DNA of 64,000 bases from Cepaea nemoralis (Eukaryota; Mollusca; Gastropoda; Stylommatophora; Helicidae), in the NCBI GenBank assembly GCA_014155875.1, contig JACEFZ010011717.1:62001-126000 (forward strand), written 5' to 3'. Shown here one piece after another: positions 22,232-30,499 of this stretch. The notes under the pieces were generated by a model. The model saw only the letters and a list, made by a program, of their open reading frames with translations, made no database searches and was not told the DNA's origin. Positions within the stretch are counted from its first letter, which is position 1. Each line of letters begins with the position of its first letter. The position numbers and the translations under genes were made by a program.

Positions 22232-22679
22232 CAACTGATGCTTGCAACCAAGTATAGAAATTACACCATCCACCTCGCAGTATCCAATGATGTAGTTTAT
22301 CAGTCATATACGTGCCTACAGATGTAGCGAAGCTTTCCTCCAGGTCCTGGACATTCACGTCTGTATTGTAAGAATTATTAACCAGATGCTTACCCAGACG
22401 CATACCAAGTGTAAAAACCATCATTATTCTCCCGTAGTTGATGACGTTATCGGCAAAGACTTCGTCAGCAATTGAAACAAAGACCGGGAAAACGTGTTCG
22501 GGTTTGATACAGACTTCTAGTCTCGTGAATAACACATCATGTTGGTTGGCTATCTGACGTACTAAGCGACACAACCTCGAGTTATTGGTCTTTGTGGGCA
22601 TGTATGAACTAATAATAGTCAACGCCATACTCACCAACTCGGTGTGAACTTGTGTCAAGTCGACCATTGGTTCCATCAT
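22227..22679 (-). CDS. Bcl-2-like apoptosis regulator carried by the Polinton
   Basis: The protein has 150 aa. Residues 81-84 are NYGR within NVINYGRIMMVFTLG, matching the BH1 signature (NWGR, then a hydrophobic helix with a Gly). Residues 132-138 are WILRGGW, matching BH2 (W-x3-GGW), followed by an aromatic helix. A helical region at 36-50 sits where BH3 would be but is weak. The family acts at mitochondria by binding BH3 helices of pro-death proteins. This copy lacks a C-terminal membrane anchor, ending six residues after the last helix, as in several viral homologs. It is transcribed divergently from the ATPase gene through a shared palindromic TATA box at 22756-22765. Whether it blocks or promotes death cannot be read from sequence; suppression is the usual role in DNA viruses. 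The fold assignment is strong. Confidence 0.85.
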   Translation of the reverse strand: MMEPMVDLTQVHTELVSMALTIISSYMPTKTNNSRLCRLVRQIANQHDVLFTRLEVCIKPEHVFPVFVSIADEVFADNVINYGRIMMVFTLGMRLGKHLVNNSYNTDVNVQDLEESFATSVGTYMTDKLHHWILRGGWCNFYTWLQASVE

Positions 22680-22755
22680 TATTATACCAATAGCTACCAG
22701 AGACCCACTGGCGTGCAGTTGGTGGTCAAATGGTCTAATATTATCACCCCGATAC

Positions 22756-22765
22756 GTTTATAAAC
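22756..22765. promoter_or_regulatory. Palindromic TATA box serving divergent genes
   Basis: GTTTATAAAC is a perfect 10-bp palindrome, so TATAAA reads on both strands. A transcript 30 nt to the right would start near 22790, just before the ATG at 22800. One 30 nt to the left would start near 22733, about 55 nt before the Bcl-2-like ATG at 22679. This favours 22800 over 22770 as start of the ATPase. Confidence 0.6.
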
Positions 22766-22799
22766 ACCAATGCGAGTAGATAGGTGGTTATTAATACTC

Positions 22800-23414
22800 A
22801 TGGATCCTAGGTGGAAACATCCTTTTACGGCTTTGATTGCGGGCCCAACAGGGAGTGGTAAAACCGTCTTTGTCCAACAGTTCTTGGCCCATCTACCAGT
22901 CATGGTAGACCCCCTTCCAGAGGAAATTATATGGTGCTATGGGGAATGGCAACCCATCTACGAAACTATGAAGGGTGTTCAATTTAATGAAGGTCTGCCA
23001 GATGTGGAAAAATGGACAGGTGATAGACGTCGGTTAGTAGTCATAGATGATCTAATGTCTGAGACAGATGACAGAGTGACTAAATTATTTACTAAAGGCA
23101 GTCATCATCGCAACCTCAGTGTTATGTATATAGTACAGAACCTATTTGGTAAGAATAAAGAACAAAGAACTATCAGTCTGAATTCGCACTACCTAGTGGT
23201 GTTTAAGAATCCTCGAGACGGGTCTCAGATTACCAATCTCGCCAAACAGATGTATCCAGGCCGTGTGTCATATGTCCAAGAGAGTTTTAAAGACGCGACA
23301 TCGGCTCCACACGGGTATTTGTTATTTGACCTGCGACAGGAAACACCGGATCAGCTCCGCTTACGAAGTCATATATTTCCCGACCAGCAGCAAGTCGTCT
23401 ACGTCCCCAAATAA
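22800..23414 (+). CDS. FtsK/HerA-type genome packaging ATPase
   Basis: The protein has 204 aa, starting MDPRWKHPF. Walker A GPTGSGKT lies at residues 15-22. Walker B is RRLVVIDDLMSE, with hydrophobic residues before Asp-Asp. A conserved VVFKNPRDGSQI stretch follows. This is the A32-like packaging ATPase that pumps DNA into the capsid in Polintons, virophages and adintoviruses. An ATG exists 30 nt upstream at 22770 but lies between the TATA box and the expected start site, so I chose the second. It is the first gene of a tightly packed run reaching 29326, with only 1 nt to the next ATG. The length is close to the usual 200-250 aa. Confidence 0.92.
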   Translation: MDPRWKHPFTALIAGPTGSGKTVFVQQFLAHLPVMVDPLPEEIIWCYGEWQPIYETMKGVQFNEGLPDVEKWTGDRRRLVVIDDLMSETDDRVTKLFTKGSHHRNLSVMYIVQNLFGKNKEQRTISLNSHYLVVFKNPRDGSQITNLAKQMYPGRVSYVQESFKDATSAPHGYLLFDLRQETPDQLRLRSHIFPDQQQVVYVPK

Positions 23415-23415
23415 C

Positions 23416-23739
23416 ATGTCTAACCGACTTAAACGTAACGAGGGTATGTTACGTTTCTTGGGTCAGACCAACCCAGCCACTGTGAAGGCAGTAATGAAAT
23501 CAGCTTCCCCGGATCTCGTCCAATCAATTTGCGAGTGCTGTCACAACGTTTTAAAAGGTAATGTTCCCCTGACACCAGCTCAGAAGAAGCGTCTGCAACG
23601 ACACAAAGACAGTCTGAGAGCACTCACTCATAAGAAATTATCGCTCAAGAAAAGGAAAGAGATTCTACAACAAGGTGGTTTCATAGGCGCCTTACTAGGC
23701 CCCATACTAAATGTGTTGAAAAGCGTGGTGGGATTGTAA
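23416..23739 (+). CDS. Small basic protein with hydrophobic tail, Polinton-conserved
   Basis: The protein has 107 aa. The body is rich in Lys/Arg (AQKKRLQRHK, KKLSLKKRKE) with a CECC motif near residue 33. The last 20 residues are Gly-rich and hydrophobic (GGFIGALLGPILNVLKSVVG), like a membrane-active helix. I recall similar small proteins in many Polintons of aquatic invertebrates; their function is unknown, and core peptide or membrane-lytic virion protein are the main options. The start is the ATG 1 nt after the ATPase stop, since a longer frame reaching back to 23263 overlaps the ATPase. Its TAA overlaps the next ATG (TAATG). Confidence 0.7.
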   Translation: MSNRLKRNEGMLRFLGQTNPATVKAVMKSASPDLVQSICECCHNVLKGNVPLTPAQKKRLQRHKDSLRALTHKKLSLKKRKEILQQGGFIGALLGPILNVLKSVVGL

Positions 23740-24167
23740 TGGCCAAGAAGATGATCTTGATCGATCCCCGATTGCTAGAAAAACCCTATGTACCACCCGA
23801 CACACTAAATGATAGTCTACAGGATTTGGATCGTCAGATGCAACAAGTCCTGGAAACAGAAGATCTACCACCCCGTGACAAGGCCAGAGCGTATCAGCAA
23901 ACACTACAGAGGTATCTGAATCGACTCGAACAGTACAGACACAAGCCTCTGGGACTAGTAGATATCAAGGAACAAAAACCTGAAGTCACCAGTGTACCGA
24001 CACCAGTAGCCGAGACACCTCTTCAACCAGCATCTCTTCAACCTATTCAACCGGCTCAAGTAGTCGAACCCAAAACAGTCGAGACCACACCACCTTACAA
24101 ACTCAGGCGAAGCAAGAAGAAGACTAGGATACCTACCCCCAAGTGGCAAAAATGGCCGCCCAATTAA
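23739..24167 (+). CDS. Unknown Polinton protein upstream of integrase
   Basis: The protein has 142 aa. The N-terminal half is helical and acidic/basic (MILIDPRLLEKPY, LQDLDRQMQQVLE, YQQTLQRYLNRLEQYRHK). The C-terminal half is Pro/Thr/Val-rich and disordered (residues 75-120) and ends in a basic RRSKKKTR segment. The start codon overlaps the previous stop as TAATG and the 3' end overlaps the integrase by 25 nt. No known domain was recognised. Its constant position next to the capsid genes suggests a virion or DNA-binding role. Confidence 0.6.
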   Translation: MAKKMILIDPRLLEKPYVPPDTLNDSLQDLDRQMQQVLETEDLPPRDKARAYQQTLQRYLNRLEQYRHKPLGLVDIKEQKPEVTSVPTPVAETPLQPASLQPIQPAQVVEPKTVETTPPYKLRRSKKKTRIPTPKWQKWPPN

Positions 24168-25201
24168 AAAAATATTACTATGACCCTAAGAAACCCGGAG
24201 CCTATGGTGGAGCAGCCGCCTTAAAAAGAAATACTAACCTGAAGAAAATAGATAAATGGTTACGTCATCAGGATACCTACACGTTACATAAACCGATCCG
24301 TCGTCGATTTCAGAGACGCCAGACCATAACCGGTGGTATAAATCAACAATTTCAAGCCGACTTGATAGATATGAGACTATTACAAAGATACAACGATGGG
24401 ATGTCGTACCTAGTGACTTGTATTGATGTGTTTAGTAAATATGCTTGGGCTATCCCGATCCAGAAGAAAACGGGGAAAGCACTGGTGGTGGCTATGAGTA
24501 AAATCTTTGGTGATAGCCAACCGATAAATTTTCAGAGCGATAAAGGTTCGGAATTCGTTAATCGGACCTTCTTAAAATTTCTGAAAGATCGAGGTGTGCA
24601 CTTCTTTACCACCGAGAATGAAGATGTGAAGGCAGCGATAGTGGAAAGATTCAATCGAACCCTGAAAGAAAAAATGTGGCGTTATTTCACCAAGACCAAT
24701 ACACTCCGCTACGTCGACGTGATAGATAAATTGATCCAGAACTACAATGGTTCGTATCACAGAAGTATTCGCATGGCCCCTGTACAAGTCAACTATAGTA
24801 ATCAAGAAGAGGTGTGGGATAACTTGTATAAGCCGACATACGTATCGAAAAAAGTGTATTTTACACCTGGGGATCGAGTCAGACTGGCTGAACCCAAACA
24901 ACCTTTTAAAAAAGGGTATATGCCCTCGTGGACAGAAGAATTGTTTACCGTCAGTCGCATAAACCAGACCAGTCCAGTGACCTATGTGGTAAAAGACGAT
25001 TCGGGACAGGAACTACAGGGCTCGTTCTACAGAGAAGAAATACAACTAGTTGGAGACAAGCAAGTGTATCGTATCGAAACAATCTTACAAGAAAGACCCA
25101 GGCGAGGTGGTGGGAAAGAGTATTTAGTGAAGTGGTTTGGTTATCCCCATTCATTCAATAGTTGGATAGCTGACACGCAACTAGCTAGTTATGGAGACTA
25201 G
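24143..25201 (+). CDS. Retroviral-type integrase with C-terminal chromodomain
   Basis: The protein has 352 aa. The catalytic core has D73 (QADLIDM), D133 (FQSDKGSEF) and E168 (AAIVERFNRTLK), with 34 residues between the last two, plus the NEDVKAAIVERFNRTLK block typical of Polinton integrases. An SH3-like region follows (FTPGDRVRL, residues about 235-290). The C-terminus has a chromodomain, YRIETILQERP through EYLVKWFGYP and NSWI (about 300-345). It inserts the linear element DNA and makes the 6-bp duplication seen at both ends. The chromodomain may steer it to histone marks. Catalytic residues are complete. It overlaps the next gene by 11 nt. Confidence 0.95.
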   Translation: MAKMAAQLKKYYYDPKKPGAYGGAAALKRNTNLKKIDKWLRHQDTYTLHKPIRRRFQRRQTITGGINQQFQADLIDMRLLQRYNDGMSYLVTCIDVFSKYAWAIPIQKKTGKALVVAMSKIFGDSQPINFQSDKGSEFVNRTFLKFLKDRGVHFFTTENEDVKAAIVERFNRTLKEKMWRYFTKTNTLRYVDVIDKLIQNYNGSYHRSIRMAPVQVNYSNQEEVWDNLYKPTYVSKKVYFTPGDRVRLAEPKQPFKKGYMPSWTEELFTVSRINQTSPVTYVVKDDSGQELQGSFYREEIQLVGDKQVYRIETILQERPRRGGGKEYLVKWFGYPHSFNSWIADTQLASYGD

Positions 25202-25475
25202 TGGTGTGACTGAAGACAGGGTGGAAACTATGGGGGTGCGCCCACAACTGACAGAGGGGGAAAGAACATCGATCTGGTCATTCTTTGGACAACGTGTACC
25301 GAGGCCAGAGATTGTATTTCTGTGTCAAATGGTGGTTATATATGCCGTAATTGCCGTGTCTTTGTTCAATCTGACTCAAGGCAGCGCAGACGCACCAGAC
25401 GGCAAGTTGTGGGTAGCTCTAATGAGTAGTTGTTTGGGGTATATGCTACCTAATCCTAAATTAGAAAAACGATGA
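25191..25475 (+). CDS. Small membrane protein of the Polinton
   Basis: The protein has 94 aa. Hydrophobic segments lie at residues 41-61 (IVFLCQMVVIYAVIAVSLF) and about 73-86, and the C-terminus is basic. It starts inside the end of the integrase gene and its stop overlaps the next ATG (ATGA at 25472). The family is not recognised. Small membrane proteins are common in the capsid cluster of this class and may sit in an internal membrane or aid exit. Confidence 0.6.
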   Translation: METSGVTEDRVETMGVRPQLTEGERTSIWSFFGQRVPRPEIVFLCQMVVIYAVIAVSLFNLTQGSADAPDGKLWVALMSSCLGYMLPNPKLEKR

Positions 25476-26242
25476 GTTTCTATATAACTTTACCGAGTAA
25501 TTCTGGACCAAAGGTATTTCCCAACAACCAACCCGGTCACTTTTTTGTCAAGTTGCCGCAGACCATTGATGTAACGACCCAATACGAAGTGGCCCTGGTC
25601 GAGATTCAGTTCCCCAATTCGTATTTTAATGGTTTGCCTGGGGAAATTTGGTTCCAATACTTTCCACCTAAAGGTAGTGGTATGGAACCTATAACCCTTG
25701 TATGTCCACCGGGTCCGTTCAGCAGCCCTGAAACTTTCATCGAGGAATTGAATAAGTTGTGTGTAGAAACCCAACTAGACGAGAAAGTAAACATCAAATT
25801 CTTTCTAGGTGCACCTTGGAAAAAGGTCGGGATGAAAATATTTGAAAAAGGCGCCCAGGCAAAAGTTAGTGACAGATTGAAGAATATGTTGGGTTTTCCC
25901 AGCTCGACTCTATCAGACGATAATGTCTTATTATACGGTAATATAGAATTAGAGATGGATAACGAAGTTAAAAATATCTACGTCTATTCAGATCTCGTAG
26001 CCGCGAGACCAGTTGGAGACGTCATGGTTCCTTTACTAAGGACTGTTCCTATATTGGACCGACTGTCACCTTCAGTGTTTCGTCTTTATGATAAGCCACA
26101 TTATGTACCATTAAGTCGATTCTCCTTCGACACGGTGGAAATACTTTTAACTGACGATACGGGTAAAACACTCTCATTCAACGATGGGACTTCAGTACTA
26201 ACTTTACATTTTCGAATCAGGAAGCACTCAGACCTCGAATAG
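25472..26242 (+). CDS. Penton-like minor capsid protein, copy 1
   Basis: The protein has 256 aa. The start MSFYITLPSNSG is followed by HFFVKLPQTIDVTTQYEVALVEIQFPNS, a beta-rich pattern I associate with the minor capsid (single jelly-roll penton) protein of Polintons. The C-terminal half has VVGDVMVPLLR-like PVGDVMVPLLRTVP and YDKPHYVPLSRFSFDTVEI. It is paralogous to the next gene along its full length. Penton proteins occupy five-fold vertices. The penton label comes from family recall and gene order and could be another minor virion protein. Confidence 0.7.
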   Translation: MSFYITLPSNSGPKVFPNNQPGHFFVKLPQTIDVTTQYEVALVEIQFPNSYFNGLPGEIWFQYFPPKGSGMEPITLVCPPGPFSSPETFIEELNKLCVETQLDEKVNIKFFLGAPWKKVGMKIFEKGAQAKVSDRLKNMLGFPSSTLSDDNVLLYGNIELEMDNEVKNIYVYSDLVAARPVGDVMVPLLRTVPILDRLSPSVFRLYDKPHYVPLSRFSFDTVEILLTDDTGKTLSFNDGTSVLTLHFRIRKHSDLE

Positions 26243-26248
26243 ACTAAT

Positions 26249-27061
26249 ATGAGTTTCTACGTGACACTGACGAGTAACGCGTCATTACAAATATACCCCC
26301 AAAATAACGCCGGACATTTCTTTGTCAAACTACCACAAACTATTGAGCTCACCTCCCAGTACGAAGTTGGTTTGGTTGATATTCAGTTTCCCAACACCTA
26401 TTTTAATATTTTGAAAGATGAGGTGTGGATAAAGTACTTTCCACCTCCAGACCTAGACGAACCACCGATGACGATTACGCTGACGCCTGGTCTGTACAAA
26501 TCAACAGAAAAATTCATTGGAGAATTGAATAGATTGCTTTTCGAAGCTGAGAGATTTATCAATGAACTGCAATGGCTGCGTCTCGATGATGCCTTACAAG
26601 AACATAACCGAATGATGTTCTCTTATAACGATATTTCGAATAAGGCTCGTTTCCAGTTATATGAACAGGGGGCTGAAGTTAGACTTAGTGACAAGTTGGC
26701 AGAAATATTACAGTTTCCCTCGACACATGTCACCGAGACTGAACCCAGTCTGTCTGGTGTGGGTGAAGTGGATTTAGACCAGGGCACAAAAAATGTCTTC
26801 GTCTATTCCGATATTGTCACCTCGCGGGTGGTTGGTGATGTGATGGTACCATTACTGAGGACACTACCTGTTCTAGACAGATCTACCACCTCGGTATTTA
26901 GGATGTATGACAAGCCACATTACGTACCCCTCAGTCGATTTTCATTTGACACGATTGAACTTCTTATAACCGACGAGCAGGGGAAACCTATCCCATTTAC
27001 AGGTGGAACTTCAGTAGTGACGTTACATTTTCGAACAACCAAACGGTTTGATCTGGGCTAA
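26249..27061 (+). CDS. Penton-like minor capsid protein, copy 2
   Basis: The protein has 270 aa. It is colinear with copy 1: MSFYVTLTSNAS, HFFVKLPQTIELTSQYEVGLV, RVVGDVMVPLLRTLP and YDKPHYVPLSRFSFDT. It carries about 14 extra residues in the middle (around residues 95-125, ERFINELQWLRLDDALQ). The gap to copy 1 is 6 nt. Strong conservation of termini with a diverged centre suggests a maintained duplication, perhaps with different partners at the vertex. Confidence 0.7.
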   Translation: MSFYVTLTSNASLQIYPQNNAGHFFVKLPQTIELTSQYEVGLVDIQFPNTYFNILKDEVWIKYFPPPDLDEPPMTITLTPGLYKSTEKFIGELNRLLFEAERFINELQWLRLDDALQEHNRMMFSYNDISNKARFQLYEQGAEVRLSDKLAEILQFPSTHVTETEPSLSGVGEVDLDQGTKNVFVYSDIVTSRVVGDVMVPLLRTLPVLDRSTTSVFRMYDKPHYVPLSRFSFDTIELLITDEQGKPIPFTGGTSVVTLHFRTTKRFDLG

Positions 27062-27063
27062 CC

Positions 27064-27525
27064 ATGGTTAGGCACGTGCCAATCCAACGCAACCCCAAAC
27101 TATACGAGGAGTATTTCTGCAATCAAGCTGGAAGTGGTCTCCCTGTTTTTGTAGGTGGTCGAAGTCAGCGAGGTCATGGAATTGGTAGTTTCTTTAGTGG
27201 TCTTGGTCGCACAATTCTTCCTTGGTTGAAGACTGGTGGCAAAGCCCTATTGAGAGAAGGACTGGGGACGGGTTTGCAAGTGGCTCAAGATGCCTTAGCT
27301 GGTAGAAATGTTGGTGAGTCCTTCAAAGAACACGCCAGAGATGCTGGTCAACGACTACTCCATGGCGCAGCTCAACACATCAGCCAATCAGGTAGTGGTG
27401 TTAGGAAACGAAAACGAGCCGCCCCGCCAGGTCAGCCCAGTAAAAGAATAAAACCAACAGTCAGAAAGCCATCGAGTCATAAGACACATCACCACCAAGC
27501 AGGACATTCGGATATTTTCTCATAA
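27064..27525 (+). CDS. pVI/pX-like virion protein, Gly-rich with basic tail
   Basis: The protein has 153 aa. Residues about 25-60 form GSGLPVFVGGRSQRGHGIGSF and an amphipathic FFSGLGRTILPWLK stretch. A second helix follows (LREGLGTGLQVAQDALAG), and the C-terminus has RKRKRAAPPGQPSKRIKP, a nuclear localisation/DNA-binding-like run, and a His cluster. Adenovirus pVI and pX and their Polinton counterparts have a similar amphipathic-plus-basic build and are processed by the viral protease. Gly-Gly or Gly-Ser contexts here might be protease sites. The assignment rests on composition and position just before the capsid gene. Confidence 0.6.
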   Translation: MVRHVPIQRNPKLYEEYFCNQAGSGLPVFVGGRSQRGHGIGSFFSGLGRTILPWLKTGGKALLREGLGTGLQVAQDALAGRNVGESFKEHARDAGQRLLHGAAQHISQSGSGVRKRKRAAPPGQPSKRIKPTVRKPSSHKTHHHQAGHSDIFS

Positions 27526-28835
27526 TGGCGTTAATTCATCCCAAGTCATGTGAGTGTCTGCATTCTGGTCTGGATCTGTTTAGTGTACCTCCCACCCAGA
27601 CAGCCGTAGAAGAGGGACAGTTTGTGGAGATTCATCCATTGGCCACTTTAGCTTATGGGGCACCCATCGAATTCACCATTTCTGGTGTCGGTGAAGATTA
27701 CATTGATTTGTTTAATACTTTTCTGCACGTGAGAGCCAAAGTTACACTGCCCAATGGCGACGACCTACCAAACACAGCCGAAGTTGGTCCGATAAATTAT
27801 TATTTGCATAGTTTGTTTTCTCAAGTAGACGTGTCCCTCAACGACACTCTTATTTCACCGAGTGAAAATTCGTATCCGTACCGGGCCTACTTGGAAGCTC
27901 TTCTGAATTACGGTGAAGAGGCCAAAAAGAGTCATCTGACGTCAGCTCTATACTATCAAGATACTCCTTTGCACATGGCAGACACAAAGGGTGAGCACAA
28001 TACAGGTCTAGCCAAAAGAAGATCTTTAGCCAGCTATAGTGTGCCTCTGGATATGATGGGGCGCCTACATTCCGACATTTTCAATCAGGACCGGTACATG
28101 TTGAATGGTGTCGATATTAAAATCAAACTAACCCCATCAAAATCCGTCTTTAATTTGATTGCCACGGATGTAAGTGGTGGGTACAAAAGTGTCATTACTT
28201 ACGCCGCCCTCTTGGTGAGGAAAGCTAAGTTAAATCCAGCTATCTCTCTGGCCCATGAAAAAGCCTTATTGAGATCCAATGCCAAGTATCCTTTTAAAAG
28301 GGTCGTGGTAAAGACCTTTTCTATCCCTAAAGGTATGTTTTCCCACACACAAGATAACCTTTTCCTCAGTCAGACACCGACCCGGGTGGTGATCGGATTA
28401 GTGAATGCTTCCTGCTTCAATGGCGAGCTGAATACGAACCCCTTCATATTCAATCATTATCAGTTAAACTATTTGAGTCTGATGGTAGATGGGCGTAGTG
28501 TTACAGGCAAACCCTTAACCATGAATTATACCACAGGTCAGTACATGCGAGCTTTCCATAGTACCAACTTGGCCCTTGGTCTGACCGGTAAGGATGTCGG
28601 GAATGGTATAAATTATGAAAGTTATAGTCAAGGGAATTGTCTCTATAGTTTTGATCTGACTCCCAGTATATTAGATGGAGAACAATTTGAAATGGCGAAA
28701 TCTGGCCCATTGTCAGTAGAACTAAAGTTTGACGTTATAACGACTGTACCTATACAAGTCATCGTATACGCCGAACTCGATTCGGTCCTAGAAGTTTCCA
28801 AGACGAGACAAGTGCTAACAGATTACATAGCATAA
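27525..28835 (+). CDS. Major capsid protein, double jelly roll (hexon-like)
   Basis: The protein has 436 aa. It starts MALIHPKSCECLHSGLDLF and contains PTQTAVEEGQFVEIHPLATL, then INYYLHSLFSQVDVSLNDTL and YPYRAYLEALLNYG. A second half follows with beta-rich blocks (FSIPKGMFSHTQDNLF, NHYQLNYLSLMVDGRSV). This set is the Polinton major capsid protein, often found misannotated as a host uncharacterised protein. Trimers build the icosahedral shell. Its start overlaps the previous stop (TAATG) and its own stop overlaps the protease start in the same way. The frame is intact throughout. Confidence 0.93.
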   Translation: MALIHPKSCECLHSGLDLFSVPPTQTAVEEGQFVEIHPLATLAYGAPIEFTISGVGEDYIDLFNTFLHVRAKVTLPNGDDLPNTAEVGPINYYLHSLFSQVDVSLNDTLISPSENSYPYRAYLEALLNYGEEAKKSHLTSALYYQDTPLHMADTKGEHNTGLAKRRSLASYSVPLDMMGRLHSDIFNQDRYMLNGVDIKIKLTPSKSVFNLIATDVSGGYKSVITYAALLVRKAKLNPAISLAHEKALLRSNAKYPFKRVVVKTFSIPKGMFSHTQDNLFLSQTPTRVVIGLVNASCFNGELNTNPFIFNHYQLNYLSLMVDGRSVTGKPLTMNYTTGQYMRAFHSTNLALGLTGKDVGNGINYESYSQGNCLYSFDLTPSILDGEQFEMAKSGPLSVELKFDVITTVPIQVIVYAELDSVLEVSKTRQVLTDYIA

Positions 28836-29326
28836 TGGATACCCAACAACTAAGACAATTACTCATGTCTGATCTGTTTGTTCGTCGCCTTCCACTAGTC
28901 AACGTATGCGCTAGAGATCATTTGCCTAGACACATTGATAGAACACAGCCAGCTGCTTTGATCGTCAATACTGACACCAGTGCTTACTCTGGTTCACATT
29001 GGATCGCCCTATATTTTAATGGTCTAGGTCAGTTTGAATATTTCGATTCGTTTGGTTTGCCACCATTACACGCCGACATTATCCATTTTATACAACGAAA
29101 CTCGGACAGATCACCCGTGTACAACACCCGTATGCTACAAGACATTAATAACACTACTTGTGGTCTGTATGCGTTGTATTTCTTATTAATGAAATGTCGT
29201 GGTTCGAGCATGTCACGTATCCTGCAACGCTTTGGACACAGACAACACGTGAACGATCGTCTCGTGTTTCGATTGGTTACTCCGTGGTTAAAAAAGACAA
29301 GTCCAGAACTGTTTAAAACTAGATAA
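28835..29326 (+). CDS. Adenain-like cysteine protease
   Basis: The protein has 163 aa. His55 lies in YSGSHWIALYF, Asp71 in EYFDSFG, Gln112 and Cys119 in LQDINNTTCGLYAL. Order and spacing match the His-Asp/Glu-Gln-Cys site of adenovirus-type proteases. It matures capsid proteins in assembled particles. The start overlaps the capsid stop (TAATG). It is the last gene of the packed run. Confidence 0.93.
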   Translation: MDTQQLRQLLMSDLFVRRLPLVNVCARDHLPRHIDRTQPAALIVNTDTSAYSGSHWIALYFNGLGQFEYFDSFGLPPLHADIIHFIQRNSDRSPVYNTRMLQDINNTTCGLYALYFLLMKCRGSSMSRILQRFGHRQHVNDRLVFRLVTPWLKKTSPELFKTR

Positions 29327-29335
29327 ATCCATCGT

Positions 29336-29343
29336 TATAAAAT
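29336..29343 (+). promoter_or_regulatory. TATA box for the 73-aa gene
   Basis: TATAAAAT lies 10 nt after the protease stop and 40 nt before the ATG at 29383, leaving a leader of about 15 nt if transcription starts 30 nt downstream. Confidence 0.55.
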
Positions 29344-29382
29344 GAGACGAACACTCGTCTTTTTGTTTCTACAACGATCAAG

Positions 29383-29604
29383 ATGTCTACACCCAAGTGG
29401 TTATTCATGTCAAGACCTGATGATATGCCCAGACAACTAGACAACAGTTTGAAAGCGGTGACAGTTTCTCAAGACACAGGAACAATGACACTCTATCTAT
29501 ATCAATCTACCGACAGTCAAGACAAGCCTCTGAAAGACCAGACATCTTTCTACAATAATCAAGTCCCTCTGCTCCCTTTGGATCGTAAACGACGCCATTT
29601 TTAA
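29383..29604 (+). CDS. Small Polinton protein, 73 aa, own promoter
   Basis: It starts MSTPKWLFMSRPDDMPRQL, has a beta-like TGTMTLYLYQSTDS and ends PLDRKRRHF with a basic cluster. No family was recognised. It has its own TATA box and a poly(A) signal at 29617. A broken paralog with the same PLxDxxSxYNNQ motif and the same 3' untranslated sequence lies at 30500-30918. The small size and separate promoter suggest early or accessory function. Confidence 0.6.
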   Translation: MSTPKWLFMSRPDDMPRQLDNSLKAVTVSQDTGTMTLYLYQSTDSQDKPLKDQTSFYNNQVPLLPLDRKRRHF

Positions 29605-29616
29605 ATGTTGTATACC

Positions 29617-29622
29617 AATAAA
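29617..29622 (+). promoter_or_regulatory. Poly(A) signal, plus-strand Polinton transcripts
   Basis: AATAAA in TGTTGTATACCAATAAAAGC. The first AATAAA after the packed run, so it may serve both the run and the 73-aa gene. A near copy is at 30954-30959. Confidence 0.6.
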
Positions 29623-29639
29623 AGCCATTTGAAAATGTT

Positions 29640-29894
29640 ATTATTTGTTTCTCTATTTTATTATGTTTTTGTTTATGTATTTGTTTATAGGTGTTTGTAC
29701 TTGAGTGGTTGTTTATTTGTTTATGGGTGTGTACTTGTGTATAGTTGTGATGACAGTAGTAATCGTTGGCGATGGGTGTGTCTGTGCTGTCTCTGCACTT
29801 GTGTATATCTGTTGATACTGATAGTAGTAATGGTATGGGTTGTCTGTGTATGGTTGTCTTTTTTATTATGTTTTTGTTCGATTGTATAGTTTTT

Positions 29895-29982
<88 letters not shown>

Positions 29983-30480
29983 AAAAAGAAGGGAAAACAA
30001 AAGTCACTTGAAACAACCTATAAAACCATGCTGCAAACATTGATAGCAGGGGGTTATTAGTACCATCGCGTGTTTTTGCCGCAGACGCCTCACATTCATA
30101 CCACGGTTGTACTGCTACCACCGCGTGTTTTTCTCATTAAGAAATTCCTGGTCCCAGGCAATCGTACTCTCTCTCTCTGTCTGTATGAGTCTCTGTTTTT
30201 CTCATTAAAAGTTGGTATGAACCCGAGTGCTTGTTCTAACACGTTAGTTTGTGTGAGTTTGTGTATGTGAGTGTGTGTACGATTGTATATCTGTCTATTT
30301 GATTCTGTATATGGCTGCACTCGTGTCTGTTTCGTTGTGTGCACAGTTGTATTTTAGCTTCGTTATACTTGTGTGTCTGACTCTAAAATGGCCCTGATTG
30401 TATGATTGATGTCTGTATGTGTACTTGTATGGTTGTCGTTGTGTTTGTGTTTATGTATTTGTTATAGACAAAGAGACTCG
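29640..30480. repeat. Right subterminal repeats with (CT)n
   Basis: GT-rich degenerate repeats include reverse complements of the left-side 20-mer (about 29750-29850), then a pure (CT)n of about 84 bp at 29898-29981, then more GT-rich sequence. No gene is supported. Confidence 0.75.
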
Positions 30481-30499
30481 TGTAGACGCTGATATATCG

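Noticed and set aside
22800..29326. Bacterial or phage contamination because of the operon-like run
   Set aside because: The genes are Polinton-type, and 6-bp target duplications join the element to a host receptor intron on both sides.
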